Made by a program: the position numbers and the translations under genes. Source: Heterobasidion occidentale (lineage: Eukaryota; Basidiomycota; Agaricomycetes; Russulales; Bondarzewiaceae). From it: a stretch of DNA of 64,000 nucleotides. The notes beneath the pieces are model-generated. The model made no database searches. It worked only from the letters and a program-made list of their open reading frames with translations, and was not told where the DNA came from. Below, piece by piece: positions 36,786-47,950 of the stretch (positions are counted from its first letter, which is position 1; the number at the start of each line of letters is the position of its first letter). Location of the stretch: contig JBCAQO010000012.1 in NCBI GenBank assembly GCA_039111635.1, positions 620,001 to 684,000 on the forward strand, given 5' to 3'.

Positions 36786-36965
36786 GAACGACGGCGGTGG
36801 CGAACGCTGAAGTGGAATGCTTGCAGACGTCCAACTCGGAGGGAGAGAGGCTGTGACAGAGTGTGACGGAGTGACGAACGCGTCGCATCACAGCGCGTCA
36901 CGCAGCAGCGACCCGTAATTGGTTTCGCCTGAGCAGTCACTTTAGCTTGCTTGGACATCGCCGCC
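36786..36965. promoter_or_regulatory. Shared 180-bp BIR1/WAPL promoter
   Basis: The start codons of BIR1 (-) and WAPL (+) are 180 bp apart, so this stretch must serve both directions and hold both 5' UTRs. It contains TGTGACGGAGTGACG-type repeats and an ACGCGT core at 36878-36883. Confidence 0.7.
36878..36883. promoter_or_regulatory. ACGCGT box (MCB-like)
   Basis: Palindromic ACGCGT, the MluI cell-cycle box bound by MBF in yeasts at G1/S genes. It lies mid-way in the BIR1/WAPL intergenic region, with a second CGCG core near 36894. A 6-mer can occur by chance; the context makes it worth noting. Confidence 0.45.
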
Positions 36966-39900
36966 ATGACCTCTCGCATCACCTATAGCCACAAGGGCTC
37001 AAAGCGATCACGACCGCACACCGTGTCTGACGACAGCTACGACGACCGCCCCTTGCAAGACGTGCCTGCAACTACGCCGACGACGACACCGATCAATCAT
37101 GCACGGAAACGACCGAGGGTCCAGGTTGAAGTGTTGTTGCCTGTCTCTCCCTCCAAGAACTCACCTTCTCGGAAACCACACACCAGCGCGGACAATATCT
37201 CCACTGAACCTCCCAAGCAGCCATCGTCCAGTGGAAGCTCACCGAAGAAGAGGGCGCATGTAGAGGTACTGTTGCCGTCTCCTCACAAAACAACATCCTC
37301 GCCGCGAAAGATCCACGATGTCTCCAAACCTCCCAGTGGCTCAGACGTGGCTCAAATATTCCCCGACAAATACCTCGAACGAGTCCGAGGACCACAGGAG
37401 ACGCACTCGCCGTCTCCGAAGAAACGGCTACAAGTGGAGGTGCTCTTGCAGTCTCCTCACAGGACAACACCGTCCCCTCAGAAAATACACAGCCCGTTGA
37501 AGTCTTCGACCTCACTTCAGAGGCGAAGGATAATGTCAACCGAAGAGGACTCTGAATCAGAGCGGGAGCGGTTCAAGAAGAAATCGAAGTCTAATGTTAT
37601 CACGAGAGGTCAGCTAGTTCTGGTGCATTTCCGCTCAAGGTATGTCCTACTTATATCGGTGTCTTCCTAGAAGGCGCATCTCCTGTTCCTGGAAGCAGTC
37701 GAATCCATGCAGAGAGTCGGGGTATGTTTATCTTGGCATAAATCCTGCTGCTTGGTTTGTGAGAGCTAACGTCATAGTTCACTCTTTCCTGCTATTCTTC
37801 AGCATTTGTTCAATCGAACACTGGCGGGTCTGACATCGATGATGGTATGTCTGGCATTGTACTTGTGGACCGGGTGATGTAATGACATTTTTTAGATGAT
37901 TTCTTACCTGTATTGAATATCGCTCCGAAGCGCAAGGCGGTTGTTCAGCCAGCACCGGCTTATGCGTCAACCTCACGGAGTACTGCCCAGCAGGTCGTAA
38001 AAGGCGTGTCCTTTGGATGATCATTCATGACGACTCGTTGGCTCATAATTCGAACAGAACGCCCTAGGCCCCTCAAGGCTACCGTCGCAAAACGAAAATC
38101 TTCAACGGGCGGTATGATTGGTCTCTGCATGTACAATATTTGACGCTTATCTGTTGAGTAGAACACACTTTGTCCACATCGAAACTCACGTCCGGGGTCT
38201 CGACTACGAATTTAACACCATTGCGACCTAAAGAATCACGACCGAGTAGTTCGAAAAGTATGACTTCCAGATTCCTGTCAATATCGGTTCTGACTATTGT
38301 GCCTTTAGATACGAATAGGCCATCCGCGACCTTCCCACGGCATCCTCCTCACCGCGAAATTTCTGCATCGCTTCCCGGCGAAGCAATGGTTACATCCCTA
38401 TCCCGCACACCAGTCAAGTCATACCTTTTTGATTCCACATCTCCTCTCACCCCTCTCCCAAACAATTCACCGTCTAAGCGATCCCCGATCACCCCGTCGA
38501 AGTCGTTAGACTCTGTTCGGCCTTCTACCCCAAGGAGTCCAGCCAAGGACCTTTCCGACCTGTTCAATTTTGTGACCCCGAAAACGGGGCTCTCAAAACT
38601 CCCGGACAAACCGAAGGTGCCTCTTGTCAAGCGCATGCTAGCCCGCTCACGCACCGAGCCATCGCTGGATGACGCTGTCAGTGACAAACGACCCGGGTCT
38701 ATGAACTCCATATCGTTTTCTGGGTCTCTGCGCAACGCTGACACCCTTGTCGACATTCCAGCTGCAGGAGCGTCGCAATCTGCCTCAGGTAGCGGATCAA
38801 GTGCCCCTATACTTCCCGTTACACCCACGGGTGAATCAGAATCACAAGCACGAGCTGTTGCGGTACCACAATCCCAAATTCGTACTTACGCGGGAAAGTC
38901 GCGCTCTTTTCTGGTACCAGTCCCAGCCAGCGGGGTGCCCGGGGCTCTCGACGACGACGATCTCGGCCTCGAGAACACGCGAGAGTCGTATGCAGACCTG
39001 CGATCGCGCTGGGGCGTCGATAATTCCGAAGACGACCCGCTCCCGCGCTCGCCATCGCCCGAACCGGCGAGCGGAAAGGGCAAGGGCAAGGCGAGAGAGC
39101 GTAGCAGAGTCGTCCTGCCTTCGAACATGATGAATGATCTCAAGAGCATCACAGAGCTGAGGTCGAAGGGCGAGAGTAGGCGCTTCATGGACGAGGTTGG
39201 GTACTTGTTCGAGGGCATGGGTAAAAACGTTGGGGTCGGGGTGCGGAGAGGGAGGCAAGTTCTTCTTCTCCTTCAGCTCAGGCCACGGATGGTCGTTGAT
39301 TCAGTTTGAACTAGTGCATTGGAGATTGTCACCAAGCTTTGTGATGGTGAATTTGCTCGTCGCGCCAAAACTACAGACTTTCTCAGTCGAGCGTGGGACG
39401 TTTTGCGAGACGCGGGCGCCGGCGACGGCGACCTGGTCCTCGACGGCATCCTAGTGCTCTTCGCCGCTCTGGTTTCTCAGACTCCACGGGATTTGCAGGA
39501 TCTGGCACAGAATCATGATTTTGTTCTGACGTTGTGCAGGATGTTGTCGTCGATGGAACGAGGCAAGGATCCTATCGAGCTACTGTCCAGTGGTGCGAGC
39601 GATCTAGAGCTGAAGAAGACCGGCATAGGAAAGATAGAAAAGTCGACTGTGAGTGTATTACTCCATCTAAGATTCTGATATCTTTATCTCTGACTTTCAT
39701 ACCAGCTCGCAAGCTTGAAAGCCGTGATCGTCAAAAAATCAGGTCTTTCCACTGCGGGGGACTGTCCGTCCTTCCGCCAACTGATCTCCCAGTCCCTCTC
39801 TACTCTCCATGCGCATCATCTTCACCCTGACCGGTTCCGTTCTATATACGATAGTTTGTTATCTGAACTTTCACTCTTGCCTTTACGCCTGTCTGCATAC

Positions 39901-41051
39901 GCTGCGGGCCTGCCTCTTCTTCCAGAGCCTTCATCATCCACGCCTCTCGATGTGCCACTCTTCGAACACATCGACAACTGCCTCCGGATCATCGACTCGT
40001 TCCTATTGGGCCGGTGGGCCGAAGACGATGATCGAGACAGTCTGTGCGACGATATTGTCAATGGTGATGGTCAGGAGGCCCTGACCGATGGTCTCGTAGT
40101 CTTGTGTGCCGTCGGTAATATCATGCTTAAAGTGCCCGAGTATGCGTTACATCATAATTTAGGTAGCGTCTGTCCTTTTCTCTCTTTGGGCAAGCCGCTT
40201 ACTTTCAGCCCCTTCCTATAGCAACCAAATGTCTCGAATCGGCGTTACGCGTCCTCATCAACCTCTCACACGACAATCCCGCTTGGTGCAAGCTTTTGCT
40301 GCATCATGAACTCACTATACACGTCATCGCCTCTCTCATTACGAGCTCCTATTCCGTTCGTCCTATCTCCGCGAGGACCGCCCCCAAGGATGCGGAATCC
40401 GAGATCGAGGACGAGGACCTTGATCGCGATGCTCAGGCATTCGACAGGTTATGTCTGGCGTTGGGTCTATTGACTAACCTAGTTCAAGCAGATGACGAGG
40501 CTAAGGATATATGCCGCGAGATCAGTAAGCCACCTTCCTCGCATTACATACCTGGCATCGTTCTTATTTCGTCGGCAGAATTGAGTCCTACATGTCCAAG
40601 CAAGCGCGCTTGCGCCAAAACATGCCAATGTCCGGCCCGTATCAGCGCGATTGAATGTCTCGTGCGAGCCCATGTGCAGCACGAGTCTGCCGACACGGAA
40701 GTGGACGCGGACGGTCCGAGCAAGCATATAGTGCGCGGCCACCTCGCAGTGCTCTTTGGCCTGCTTATGCAGCAGAGCCCCGCAAACGAACAAGTCGTGC
40801 TCGACGCCCTACCTAGTGCGTCACGGCGGGAGAAGCTCGACGCGCTCGTCACTTTCGCAAAAGACTTCGTGGGCTTGTATGCGGCCTTTATGTCACGGAT
40901 TGCGCGTGGAGAGGGCGAGGAGGCCAAGGATGAAGCGAGCGAGGACGACGAGGATAACAAGGGAAGGGCGAGCGGTAGCAGGAACACGAGTGCCGATGCG
41001 CAGGTGACGGAGGACGTTATCGTGTTTCTGGAGATGCTCCGAGATCAATGA
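36966..41051 (+). CDS. WAPL-family cohesin release factor
   Basis: About 1165 residues. Exons: 36966-37608, 37671-37721, 37803-37844, 37896-37993, 38058-38111, 38162-38257, 38309-39254, 39315-39648, 39706-40162, 40222-40524, 40579-41051. The N-terminal ~500 residues are disordered, with three KKRxxVEVLL repeats. The WAPL helical domain starts near ITELRSKGESRRFMDEV and runs through ALEIVTKLCDGEFARRAK, LSRAWDVLRDAG, ATKCLESALRVLINLSHDN and AFDRLCLALGLLTNLVQ. Known members release cohesin from chromatin with Pds5. A GC donor (AG|GCAAGT) is used at 39255. The 38258-38308 stretch is in frame and may be read or spliced. Exon 38058-38111 appears one base short at its A-rich start. It shares a promoter with BIR1. 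Confidence 0.9.
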
Positions 41052-41462
41052 GTGTATCGGCGCTGTAGAGCTTTGCATATGTGAGTCGATGTTTAGAATC
41101 TGGAGAACCCTGCGTGAAGGTGTTAGCCGAGGGCTTGAACCCATCCAGTGTCTCTTCGATCTCTCATTTCAGCCTGGCAGCAACATCATCGCCAGCTAAT
41201 CGCAATGTCGCTCATCGTTCCTGAGCGCTTGAGCAGTCGCGCTGCAGTCGCGCGGCCTGAGCGCACTGTTGAAATCACGTGGCAGTCCGGCGGCGAGTAC
41301 GTAATGGTTAAGGAGACTAAGAAGAGACAGGGGCGGACTCGTGCACAACCCGCTCTTTCCAAATAACTCTCCACTCTCCAACCCTTTCTAACATTTATAT
41401 CATTGGTATGTCCTGATATTATCCTATGTTAATCCCCTTGTTGATCCTGACAATCTCAGGTC
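41052..41462. other. Intergenic, 411 bp, with probable 5' UTR intron
   Basis: A GTATGT...CAG pair at 41405-41460 just before the next start codon looks like a 5' UTR intron. A 53-codon frame at 41205-41366 (start MSLIVPERLS) is open but unsupported. Confidence 0.4.
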
Positions 41463-42173
41463 ATGGATATTGTTTTTGGCTATCTAGCGAATGAGATTTG
41501 GTTGCGGGATTATGCAAAGGAACATCAATACCTGATAGACCCTGATCCTGCAGTTCTTGCTAAATATCACGAGTCATCCCATCCCTTCGTCATCCGACTC
41601 GACGAGCTCGAAGGCATGCACGAAGCTGCGCGTAATCTTATCGCTCAGTCAGGCATTCATGCTAGCCTGGAAACAGTATGGATCTCCAACTGCAAATCAT
41701 GTTTCTGCTGGTCGATTCCCCGAACTTTTCGAGCCGATAGACGAACCCCCCAGGCCAGTGAATGCTTAGAGCGCTTCAAGAACCTCGTTGGTGCAAAGGG
41801 CGAGCCATCCTATTGGACCACCATCGATGGGGATGTGCCGGAGAACATGCTGCATCAGGCGAAGCCGAAGAAGAAACACTGGCAGATGTCTCTGGAATCA
41901 TTTGATGGTGGCCGGATGCCGATCAAGTATGTCGGTGCCTGTGAGTTCTTCCCAGTTCTGTGCTCATTTATCCATTTGACAAGCATGTGTCGTTTAGTGA
42001 CAGAAAAGGATCCTGACAAGGTCGAACGCACGCTTGCGCGTCAACGTGCAAATTATCTGAGGCCTTTCTTTACAGCGGACGACTTCCTAGACAGTGAGTC
42101 GAGCGACTCTGAGTCGGATGGGGGCGATTCCAGATGCAAGAGTAACAATACTTCGGACAGCGGCCCAGTTTGA
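41463..42173 (+). CDS. Uncharacterised family, member A (217 residues)
   Basis: Exons 41463-41940 and 41998-42173; the 57-nt intron is a multiple of three, but its position matches the introns in members B and C. The shared pattern is GYLANEIWLRDYAKEH, DPDPAVLAKYHESSH, VWISNCKSCFCWSIP and YWTTIDGDVPENM, ending in an acidic Ser/Asp-rich tail (DSESSDSESDGGDS). The CxxCxCW cluster could bind metal, though member B lacks two of its cysteines. No signal peptide or membrane segment. I do not recognise a named domain. Members B and C lie about 4.6 and 5.7 kb downstream on the same strand. Confidence 0.75.
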   Translation: MDIVFGYLANEIWLRDYAKEHQYLIDPDPAVLAKYHESSHPFVIRLDELEGMHEAARNLIAQSGIHASLETVWISNCKSCFCWSIPRTFRADRRTPQASECLERFKNLVGAKGEPSYWTTIDGDVPENMLHQAKPKKKHWQMSLESFDGGRMPIKYVGACEFFPVLCSFIHLTSMCRLVTEKDPDKVERTLARQRANYLRPFFTADDFLDSESSDSESDGGDSRCKSNNTSDSGPV

Positions 42174-43008
42174 ACAGTTTAAACTTCCAACCCTAGGCAC
42201 ACTATGTCTTAATATCTTCGTTTTGTCTGTGTCTGCATCGATTTGAAGTGTATAATAATTGGCGAGGAGTCAGGTCTGGCTGTGGAATCTGGCGCAAAAT
42301 CTCCAACGCTGAAGTACAAATTGGCATTGAGGACGAAGAGGAGATCCTGTTTCAGATGAACAAGTAGCGTGTCTCAGCAGTCGCCTTGGAACAATGGACA
42401 TGGGCGGAGAATCAGCTGGTTGCAGATTCCGGTACATCTACCTCTCCCTCGCACGCAGTATTAGCATGCTGAAACTCTTGAAATCATCCTAGTTCCAGAC
42501 TCTCGTCGAATATTCCTCAAAGACGATGACTCAATCGGCGATGCATTTGTTAGGCAAGAACTTGTCCCCGTTTCAGTCGATGCTGGTCAGCTGAACCGGC
42601 CTCTGATGGAGGTGGACAAGCGATACCCCATCCCACCCCATTTCCGGTCTCAGAATATTGTTCGAGAGCTCGAGAATTATCCAAAACTTATCCCCCCCGA
42701 CGGGCACCCATCTCCTTTCTCTGCCATCCCTATGCGGGTGTATCCCAGCGATGACTTGTCTTTCCGGAGGTTTCCAGGTTGTTCGCGACGTTATCTCTTC
42801 GTCACAGGATTTTCTCGGCCCTCCACGTGATTGTCGCTGTTTTCTCGTGTCCACCTCTATGCTGTAGGCACTGGGACCCAATTGCGCTCGAAATTTTCTG
42901 AATTCGTACGGGGTTTTTACTTGGTGGTCAATCTACGATAGGTACAAGGTCTGATTCCATACATTGTAATTTACAGCGCAATTGAGGTAGATTGGGCTGC
43001 TGCCAAAT
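42174..43008 (+). pseudogene. Possible coding remnant between two genes
   Basis: Near 42265-42295 the DNA resembles the start of member B (shared GGTCTGGCTGTGGA, then CTGGCG and AAAT at the same spacing), but the frame soon closes. From about 42490 to 42780 an open stretch reads DSRRIFLKDDDSIGDAFV and then DKRYPIPPHFRS, which looks protein-like. I cannot join these into a gene; they may be decayed copies or an unrecognised multi-exon gene. Confidence 0.25.
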
Positions 43009-45318
43009 TCATAGCAGCAACTTGATCTCCTCCCATTCTGCGTCGGCCTCGACGGTGATGATATGTTTGTGAGGTGACCATTCACCTACCAGGATGACTG
43101 GCTTGATCTCGGTTGCAACGGGTGTCCACGTTGGGTCCTCATCCTCCGACAGGGTGCATGATGGCATCCGTGGGTTCTTTGTCAGAATGGCCCACATGTA
43201 TCGTTCTCCGGCGACGGCCACTGCTACAACGGAAGTTTGCGCACTCCGAGAAAAGACGTACGCAGCCTGAACTTCGAGATCCTCCTGTGCTTCTGCCAAC
43301 CGTTTTGTGATGCTCAAGTGATCCTGTTCGACTAGCCTCTTGACCTCCATAAGAAGGACGGTTTCGGCGTCATTTAGTAGCGGGACGTTGTCAATAGGCA
43401 CTAGACCATCAGGTGTGAGGCGTAAGACGCCGAAATCTAGCAGCCGATACGAATCCTTCCACTGAGATTTCAGATCACTAGAATCATCATCCGAGTCCTC
43501 ATGGACTGATGTCGATTTCTCGGTAGAAGGCGCAACTACCCTCTGTGGGCCAGTAGGTCTTAAAGCTGTCGTGGCCTTTGACTGAGCGTGCTTCTGACTG
43601 GAAAGATTAGGGTGAGATAAAAAGCCTTATGACGGATGAAGTGAATTGAGCTCGCATTGACGTATCGTTCCTAGGCCCATCGCTGTCTGAACCGGTTGTG
43701 TCGCTTTTGACTGCAATCTTTCCGACCTTCCTCCGGAGATTTTTCTTGATATTCTTGGTCTGGCGGGATGGTTTAGCGACCGATGCCTTTGAGGGAAGCA
43801 GGCTTCGATGTATTGAAGTTAATTCAAGATCAAGGAGGTGCTTCATAGAAGGTTAAACTCACTTTTTCGGCATGTCATCATTCTGTGAACTGGCCTCATC
43901 GGATTGATTTCTATCATCGTCCTCACTACAACACGGTGGTCTGCAGTCAGAGAGTGTGCAATGCGTGCGCAGTTTAGAATTTACCGCTCAGATAGCAACC
44001 CTGTCACAAGTTTCTCGGACTTGTTTGTCGATCGTCCAGCTGTCTGCACCCCTAACCTAGAACCACTATGGCGAAGTTGAGCTGAATCAATATGTTGAGC
44101 AGAAATGACATACATTTTTTTTGTATGCCCATAGGGTTCGAAGGTCTGTCTATCCTCAGCGATCGTCGCAGACTTCTTCCCAATCTTGCTTAAGATGGCT
44201 ATATTGCGAATGATACCTTCGTTTCGTTTCTCTGGTATCTTGCCGCGCTTTGTGACAGCTGACACAGGAAGGTGGCTGGTCAACCTGAATGAAGGGAAAT
44301 TGTTTATGACGACGAAGTTGAGCATTGAGACGCAGTAAATCAACTGAGCAAAGACTCACTCCCTTGAATTGTCATTCCAAGACTCACTCTCTGTTTTGAC
44401 GGGTTCAATGGCCACAGACTTTCCAGCTCTTGTGCTACTAATTTGAGCGCTATAAATGGAATTAGATTAGATATAGCATCACGATATGTATCTTACTGGT
44501 GATCTAGAGTATCGGCAAGTGTCTTTGAAGCTTTGAGAATGGATCTACGGTGGGAGACCTCAGGATGAGAGCAAGAGATTGAAGGTTTTGGGGCAAAGTA
44601 CAGACCTGATCGGGGTTTGGCTCCCTTTCGTTGGCATATCCTCGCGCTGATCCGAGTTTGTTCCTTTCTTGGTTGCTCTACAAGCAAAAAGCATTAGCCA
44701 GAAGTCAAATATAGAGATCAGCGCACGCACATAGGCAAGAAATCTAATTCATCGCGGCTCTCTTCATCGGTATCCTCTTCCACCGAACTCGAGTGCTGGT
44801 TCGGATCGGTCGCGTTTTTGATCGTCCTGGAAGTGTAAAGCATCAGCCAGAAGTCAGATACATATATCGGCACACGCACGGAGGCAACAAATCTAGCTCA
44901 TCGCGGGTTTCTTCTTCGGAATCTTCTTCCGACGAGTCTGAATGAGTTGACTCCGAGTCATCCTTCGTCGCTGAAGCTGGCAAGGGCCGTTGCACTTTCT
45001 GAGCTTTGGTGGATGACGAGACGTCAGAGCTGATTGAATCTTTCTTCAACTTCCACACCGGCCACTGGGGGTAGATGTAAAATTCGGTACTATAAAAGAA
45101 GTGGTGGTTTAGTACGAAGTTCCACGCCCCGTACCACCGAATTCGCGACACTGTATGTTGATCTTCGCATCGCGTGCAGAGGCAATATATATGGAGAGCT
45201 TGCGGTGATATGGGTCGAGCTCCTTTGTGATAGCTTTCTGAGGAAGATCCGGGGTTTGTGTATTCTTCGAGGTGGAGATAGCCTTCGGTTTCTTGGCAGC
45301 TGACTTTCGGGGCGGCAT
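43009..45318 (-). CDS. Acidic Ser/Glu-rich protein, about 11 exons
   Basis: Approximate model, about 570 residues: 43009-43597, 43662-43802, 43863-43925, 43985-44043, 44114-44284, 44360-44449, 44497-44544, 44606-44677, 44731-44826, 44880-45089, ~45150-45318. The N-terminus is basic (MPPRKSAAKKPKAIS), the middle is acidic and disordered with two similar EEDSEEETRDELDLLP and EEDTDEESRDELDFLP units, and the C-terminal ~190 residues look folded (YRLLDFGVLRLTPDG, ERYMWAILTKNPRM, VILVGEWSPHKHIITVEA). Most phases fit. The first donor is ambiguous, and exon 44114-44284 is one base off in an A8 run. A nuclear location is a guess from composition; function unknown. Confidence 0.6.
44690..44975. repeat. 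149-bp tandem duplication (exon plus intron)
   Basis: A segment beginning AGCATTAGCCAGAAGTC at 44690 recurs as AGCATCAGCCAGAAGTC at 44839, a 149-bp period. The similarity runs through the intron into the exon encoding the acidic RDELD unit. It is a tandem exon-intron duplication inside the acidic protein gene, now diverged. Confidence 0.8.
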
Positions 45319-46038
45319 TGGTTCAATGTAGACTCTCTGCGGGCTTGAAAAGGATTTATACCCCGTGTGCCACTCATGTGGCAAGTTTCCGGACAATCTC
45401 GGCAGAACACCACACTGCTTATGGCAACTTGTGGATGTGGGGCCTTTGTAGACGATGGCAAACATTAAAAATTTTCAACGCCAATCTTGGAAACATATTG
45501 ATGGATCTCGACGATGGCGGCAATTCGGCGCTGACCATAGCAGCGCCCGCATGAGACAAAGCCCTGGGGACCTATCCTTTAGATACAGCTATGAAAAGGC
45601 ACTGATGATCGTGACTTGGTACGCACTCAGTGCAAAACGGCTCCATGGAAACGGCATTGTGCCACAAGGAATCACTGCCTCATGTTGAAAGGGAAGAAAA
45701 ACAAGGCAGAAGAAGACCGGTTAAGCCAATCGATTCGCCTCAAAATCCAGAGATCTGGCTCAGATAGCGCTTTGGTCGAAATCATAGAACTTGAGGCAAA
45801 GAAGACCGCGGCGCGTTCAAATCCGGCAATGGGGGCGGCTGGACTTGTAGGATGTAGGACAGTGGGGTCCTGAGAAAATGCACGTGATGGCCTAGTTCAA
45901 ACCGGCAAGAACTCGGTCGCAATCACCTATCTTGTCCCACATCTCTGCCTCCTGACTGTGAGTGAGCATTCGCTGCATGCGTGTGTCAGAACTTACCTTT
46001 TTCTTCTTCTCATCCCAGCCAGTGACCAGAATCTCAAC
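45319..46038. other. Intergenic, 720 bp
   Basis: Shared upstream region of the acidic protein (-) and member B (+). A GTGAGT...CAG pair ending near 46019 probably marks a 5' UTR intron of member B. No gene seen. Confidence 0.45.
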
Positions 46039-46772
46039 ATGATTATCGAAGACGACATGATCCTAGGCTACTTGGTCGATGAGGTCTGGCTGTGGAGACT
46101 GGCGAAGAAATTCGGTTATATCGGCACCCCCAATCCAGCCTACCTCGCCCTCTATCAGGAAGAATGCCATACGAGACTCATGCAATGTCATGAGATCCGG
46201 GCAACCATCAAACTTGGGAGGCGGATCATCGAGAAGGTGAAGATACGAGGCCTCAGAATATTGCCTGTGTACATCTCCAATTCTCAAATCGGCTTATGTT
46301 GGTCGCTCCCGTACTCTATGCATCCTGAGGGCCGATCAGCGAAAAAGACCGCGCAGCTCGAATTCTTCAAACAAGTCATCTGCGAGGAGGATGAGCCCAA
46401 ATGGTGGGCGTCGACGAATGGCGATGTACCACGGGCAATGCAGGACGTAACTGAGCCACGCGAGGATTACTGGAGGATGACGCTCCAGTCCCTTCCAGGA
46501 TGGATCGGGAGTAGTGAAGGATTCCGTACGCATTCGCCCTCTCCATACATCATCATAACCTGACCGGTTTGCATCGCATAGCGAGGGTTGAGGATGCGCC
46601 AGTAACCCGCGGCAAGAGAGGAATAAGGATCGAGCCTCCTCCGTTCATCTTCATCAAAAAGTGGGACCATGAAAGCGATGTCGAGACAGAAAGGCCCTCT
46701 TCCCCTCCACTGTCGACTGACAATAACGAGGTAGACGAGTGCGATATGGTGGAGAGGGGTTCAGAGGACTGA
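46039..46772 (+). CDS. Uncharacterised family, member B (225 residues)
   Basis: Exons 46039-46525 and 46582-46772. Motifs in order: LGYLVDEVWLWRLAKKFGYI, NPAYLALYQEECH, LPVYISNSQIGLCWSLPYS, KWWASTNGDVPRAM and TLQSLPGW. After the intron come RVEDAPVTRGKRG, IRIEPPPF and an acidic tail. Member B lacks two of the cysteines in the CxxCxCW cluster of members A and C (NSQIGLCW). Start chosen at MIIEDDMILGY because the sequence just upstream looks like a 5' UTR intron. Very close to member C, including flanks. Confidence 0.8.
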
Positions 46773-47124
46773 GGTGGAGTAAAGCAATGAATATCGCCTT
46801 TATGATTTTTTCTGTTTCGATTTTGATGTCGCCATATCTGGTTGTTATCCCTGCACGTCTCGCTATGTCTAGTTGTTTTCTGTTCTTTGCAATTTTGATC
46901 GCTATGAATTGTAATCCTCACCACTTGACGATGTGAAAGAAATATCACGACGAACCTCAGTTTCCGTGTAATCAACACTAGCCTGGGCCTTTGAAGCGAC
47001 TCAGCGATCTGCATGGACGCGTTACTGGAGCACACGTGATTTGTAATTGCCAGCAGTCGACGCACGTACGTTTGTCGAGGTCTTCATATTGTTGTTACTC
47101 GTCCCATCCACTGACTGTGGCTTC
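46773..47124. other. Intergenic, 352 bp
   Basis: The 3' flank of member B resembles the 3' flank of member C. It also holds the upstream region of C. Confidence 0.5.
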
Positions 47125-47950
47125 ATGATCATTGGTGAAGATCCGGTCCTAGGCTACTTGGTCGACGAGATATGGTTGCGGAACCTGGCGAAGAAATTTG
47201 GATACATCGGCGACCCCAACCCCGCTTACCTCGCCCTCTATCAAGAAGAATGCCATTCTGAACTGATGCAATACCACGAGTTTGAGGCCACAATGGCTCT
47301 TGGGAGACGGACCACCGAGAAGGTGAAGATACGAGGCCTCAGGATATTGCCTGTGTATATCTCCAACTGTCATTCCTGCATGTGCTGGTCGCTTCCGTTC
47401 TCCATGCACCCCGAAGGCCGATCAGCAAAAAAGACCGCGCGGCTCGAGTTCTTCAAGACGGTCATCTGCGAGGAGGATGAGCCGACATGGTGGGCATCGA
47501 CTGACGGGGATGTACCGCGAGCGATGCGACACATGAGCGAGCCGCGCGAGGATCACTGGAGGTTGGGCTGCAGTCCCTTCCAGGATGGGACGAGGAGTCT
47601 GGAGACCTCCGTACGCATCTGCTTTCTCCAACTGTGCTCACTGTCTGATCGCTGTGCATCTATCAGTGAGGGTCGAGGATGTGCCAATAATCCGTGACGA
47701 GGATGGGATGATGATTGAGCCTCCTCCGTTTCTGAAAAAGCGAGCCGAGCGGGCCTCTGAGAGTGATTCTGAGACGGTATGGCCATCTTTACCAGCAGAG
47801 TTGAGCCCCCATTTATCAGCAGAGCAGGTTTGTGAAAGCGATGTCGAGACGCTAAGGCCTTCATCACCGGACGCCAGCGAGATAGGCGATTGTGATGTGG
47901 AGAACAGAGGGGCAGAGACCGACTCGGTGGAGCACAGCGACGTGCACTGA
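47125..47950 (+). CDS. Uncharacterised family, member C (about 256 residues), one frameshift
   Basis: Exons 47125-47610 and 47667-47950. Motifs: LGYLVDEIWLRNLAKKFGYI, LPVYISNCHSCMCWSLPFS, WWASTDGDVPRAM; after the intron RVEDVPIIRDEDG and MMIEPPPFLKK. Exon 1 is 486 nt against 487 in member B. The frame breaks near 47567 in a G run, just before LQSLPGW, and restoring one base gives agreement with B to the splice site. The acidic tail is about 31 residues longer than in B, apparently by internal repetition of an ESDxETxxPS unit. Function unknown. Confidence 0.78.

Noticed and set aside
45800..45850. GTTCAAATCC-like tRNA B box
   Set aside because: No matching A box at the right distance and no cloverleaf can be folded around it by eye.
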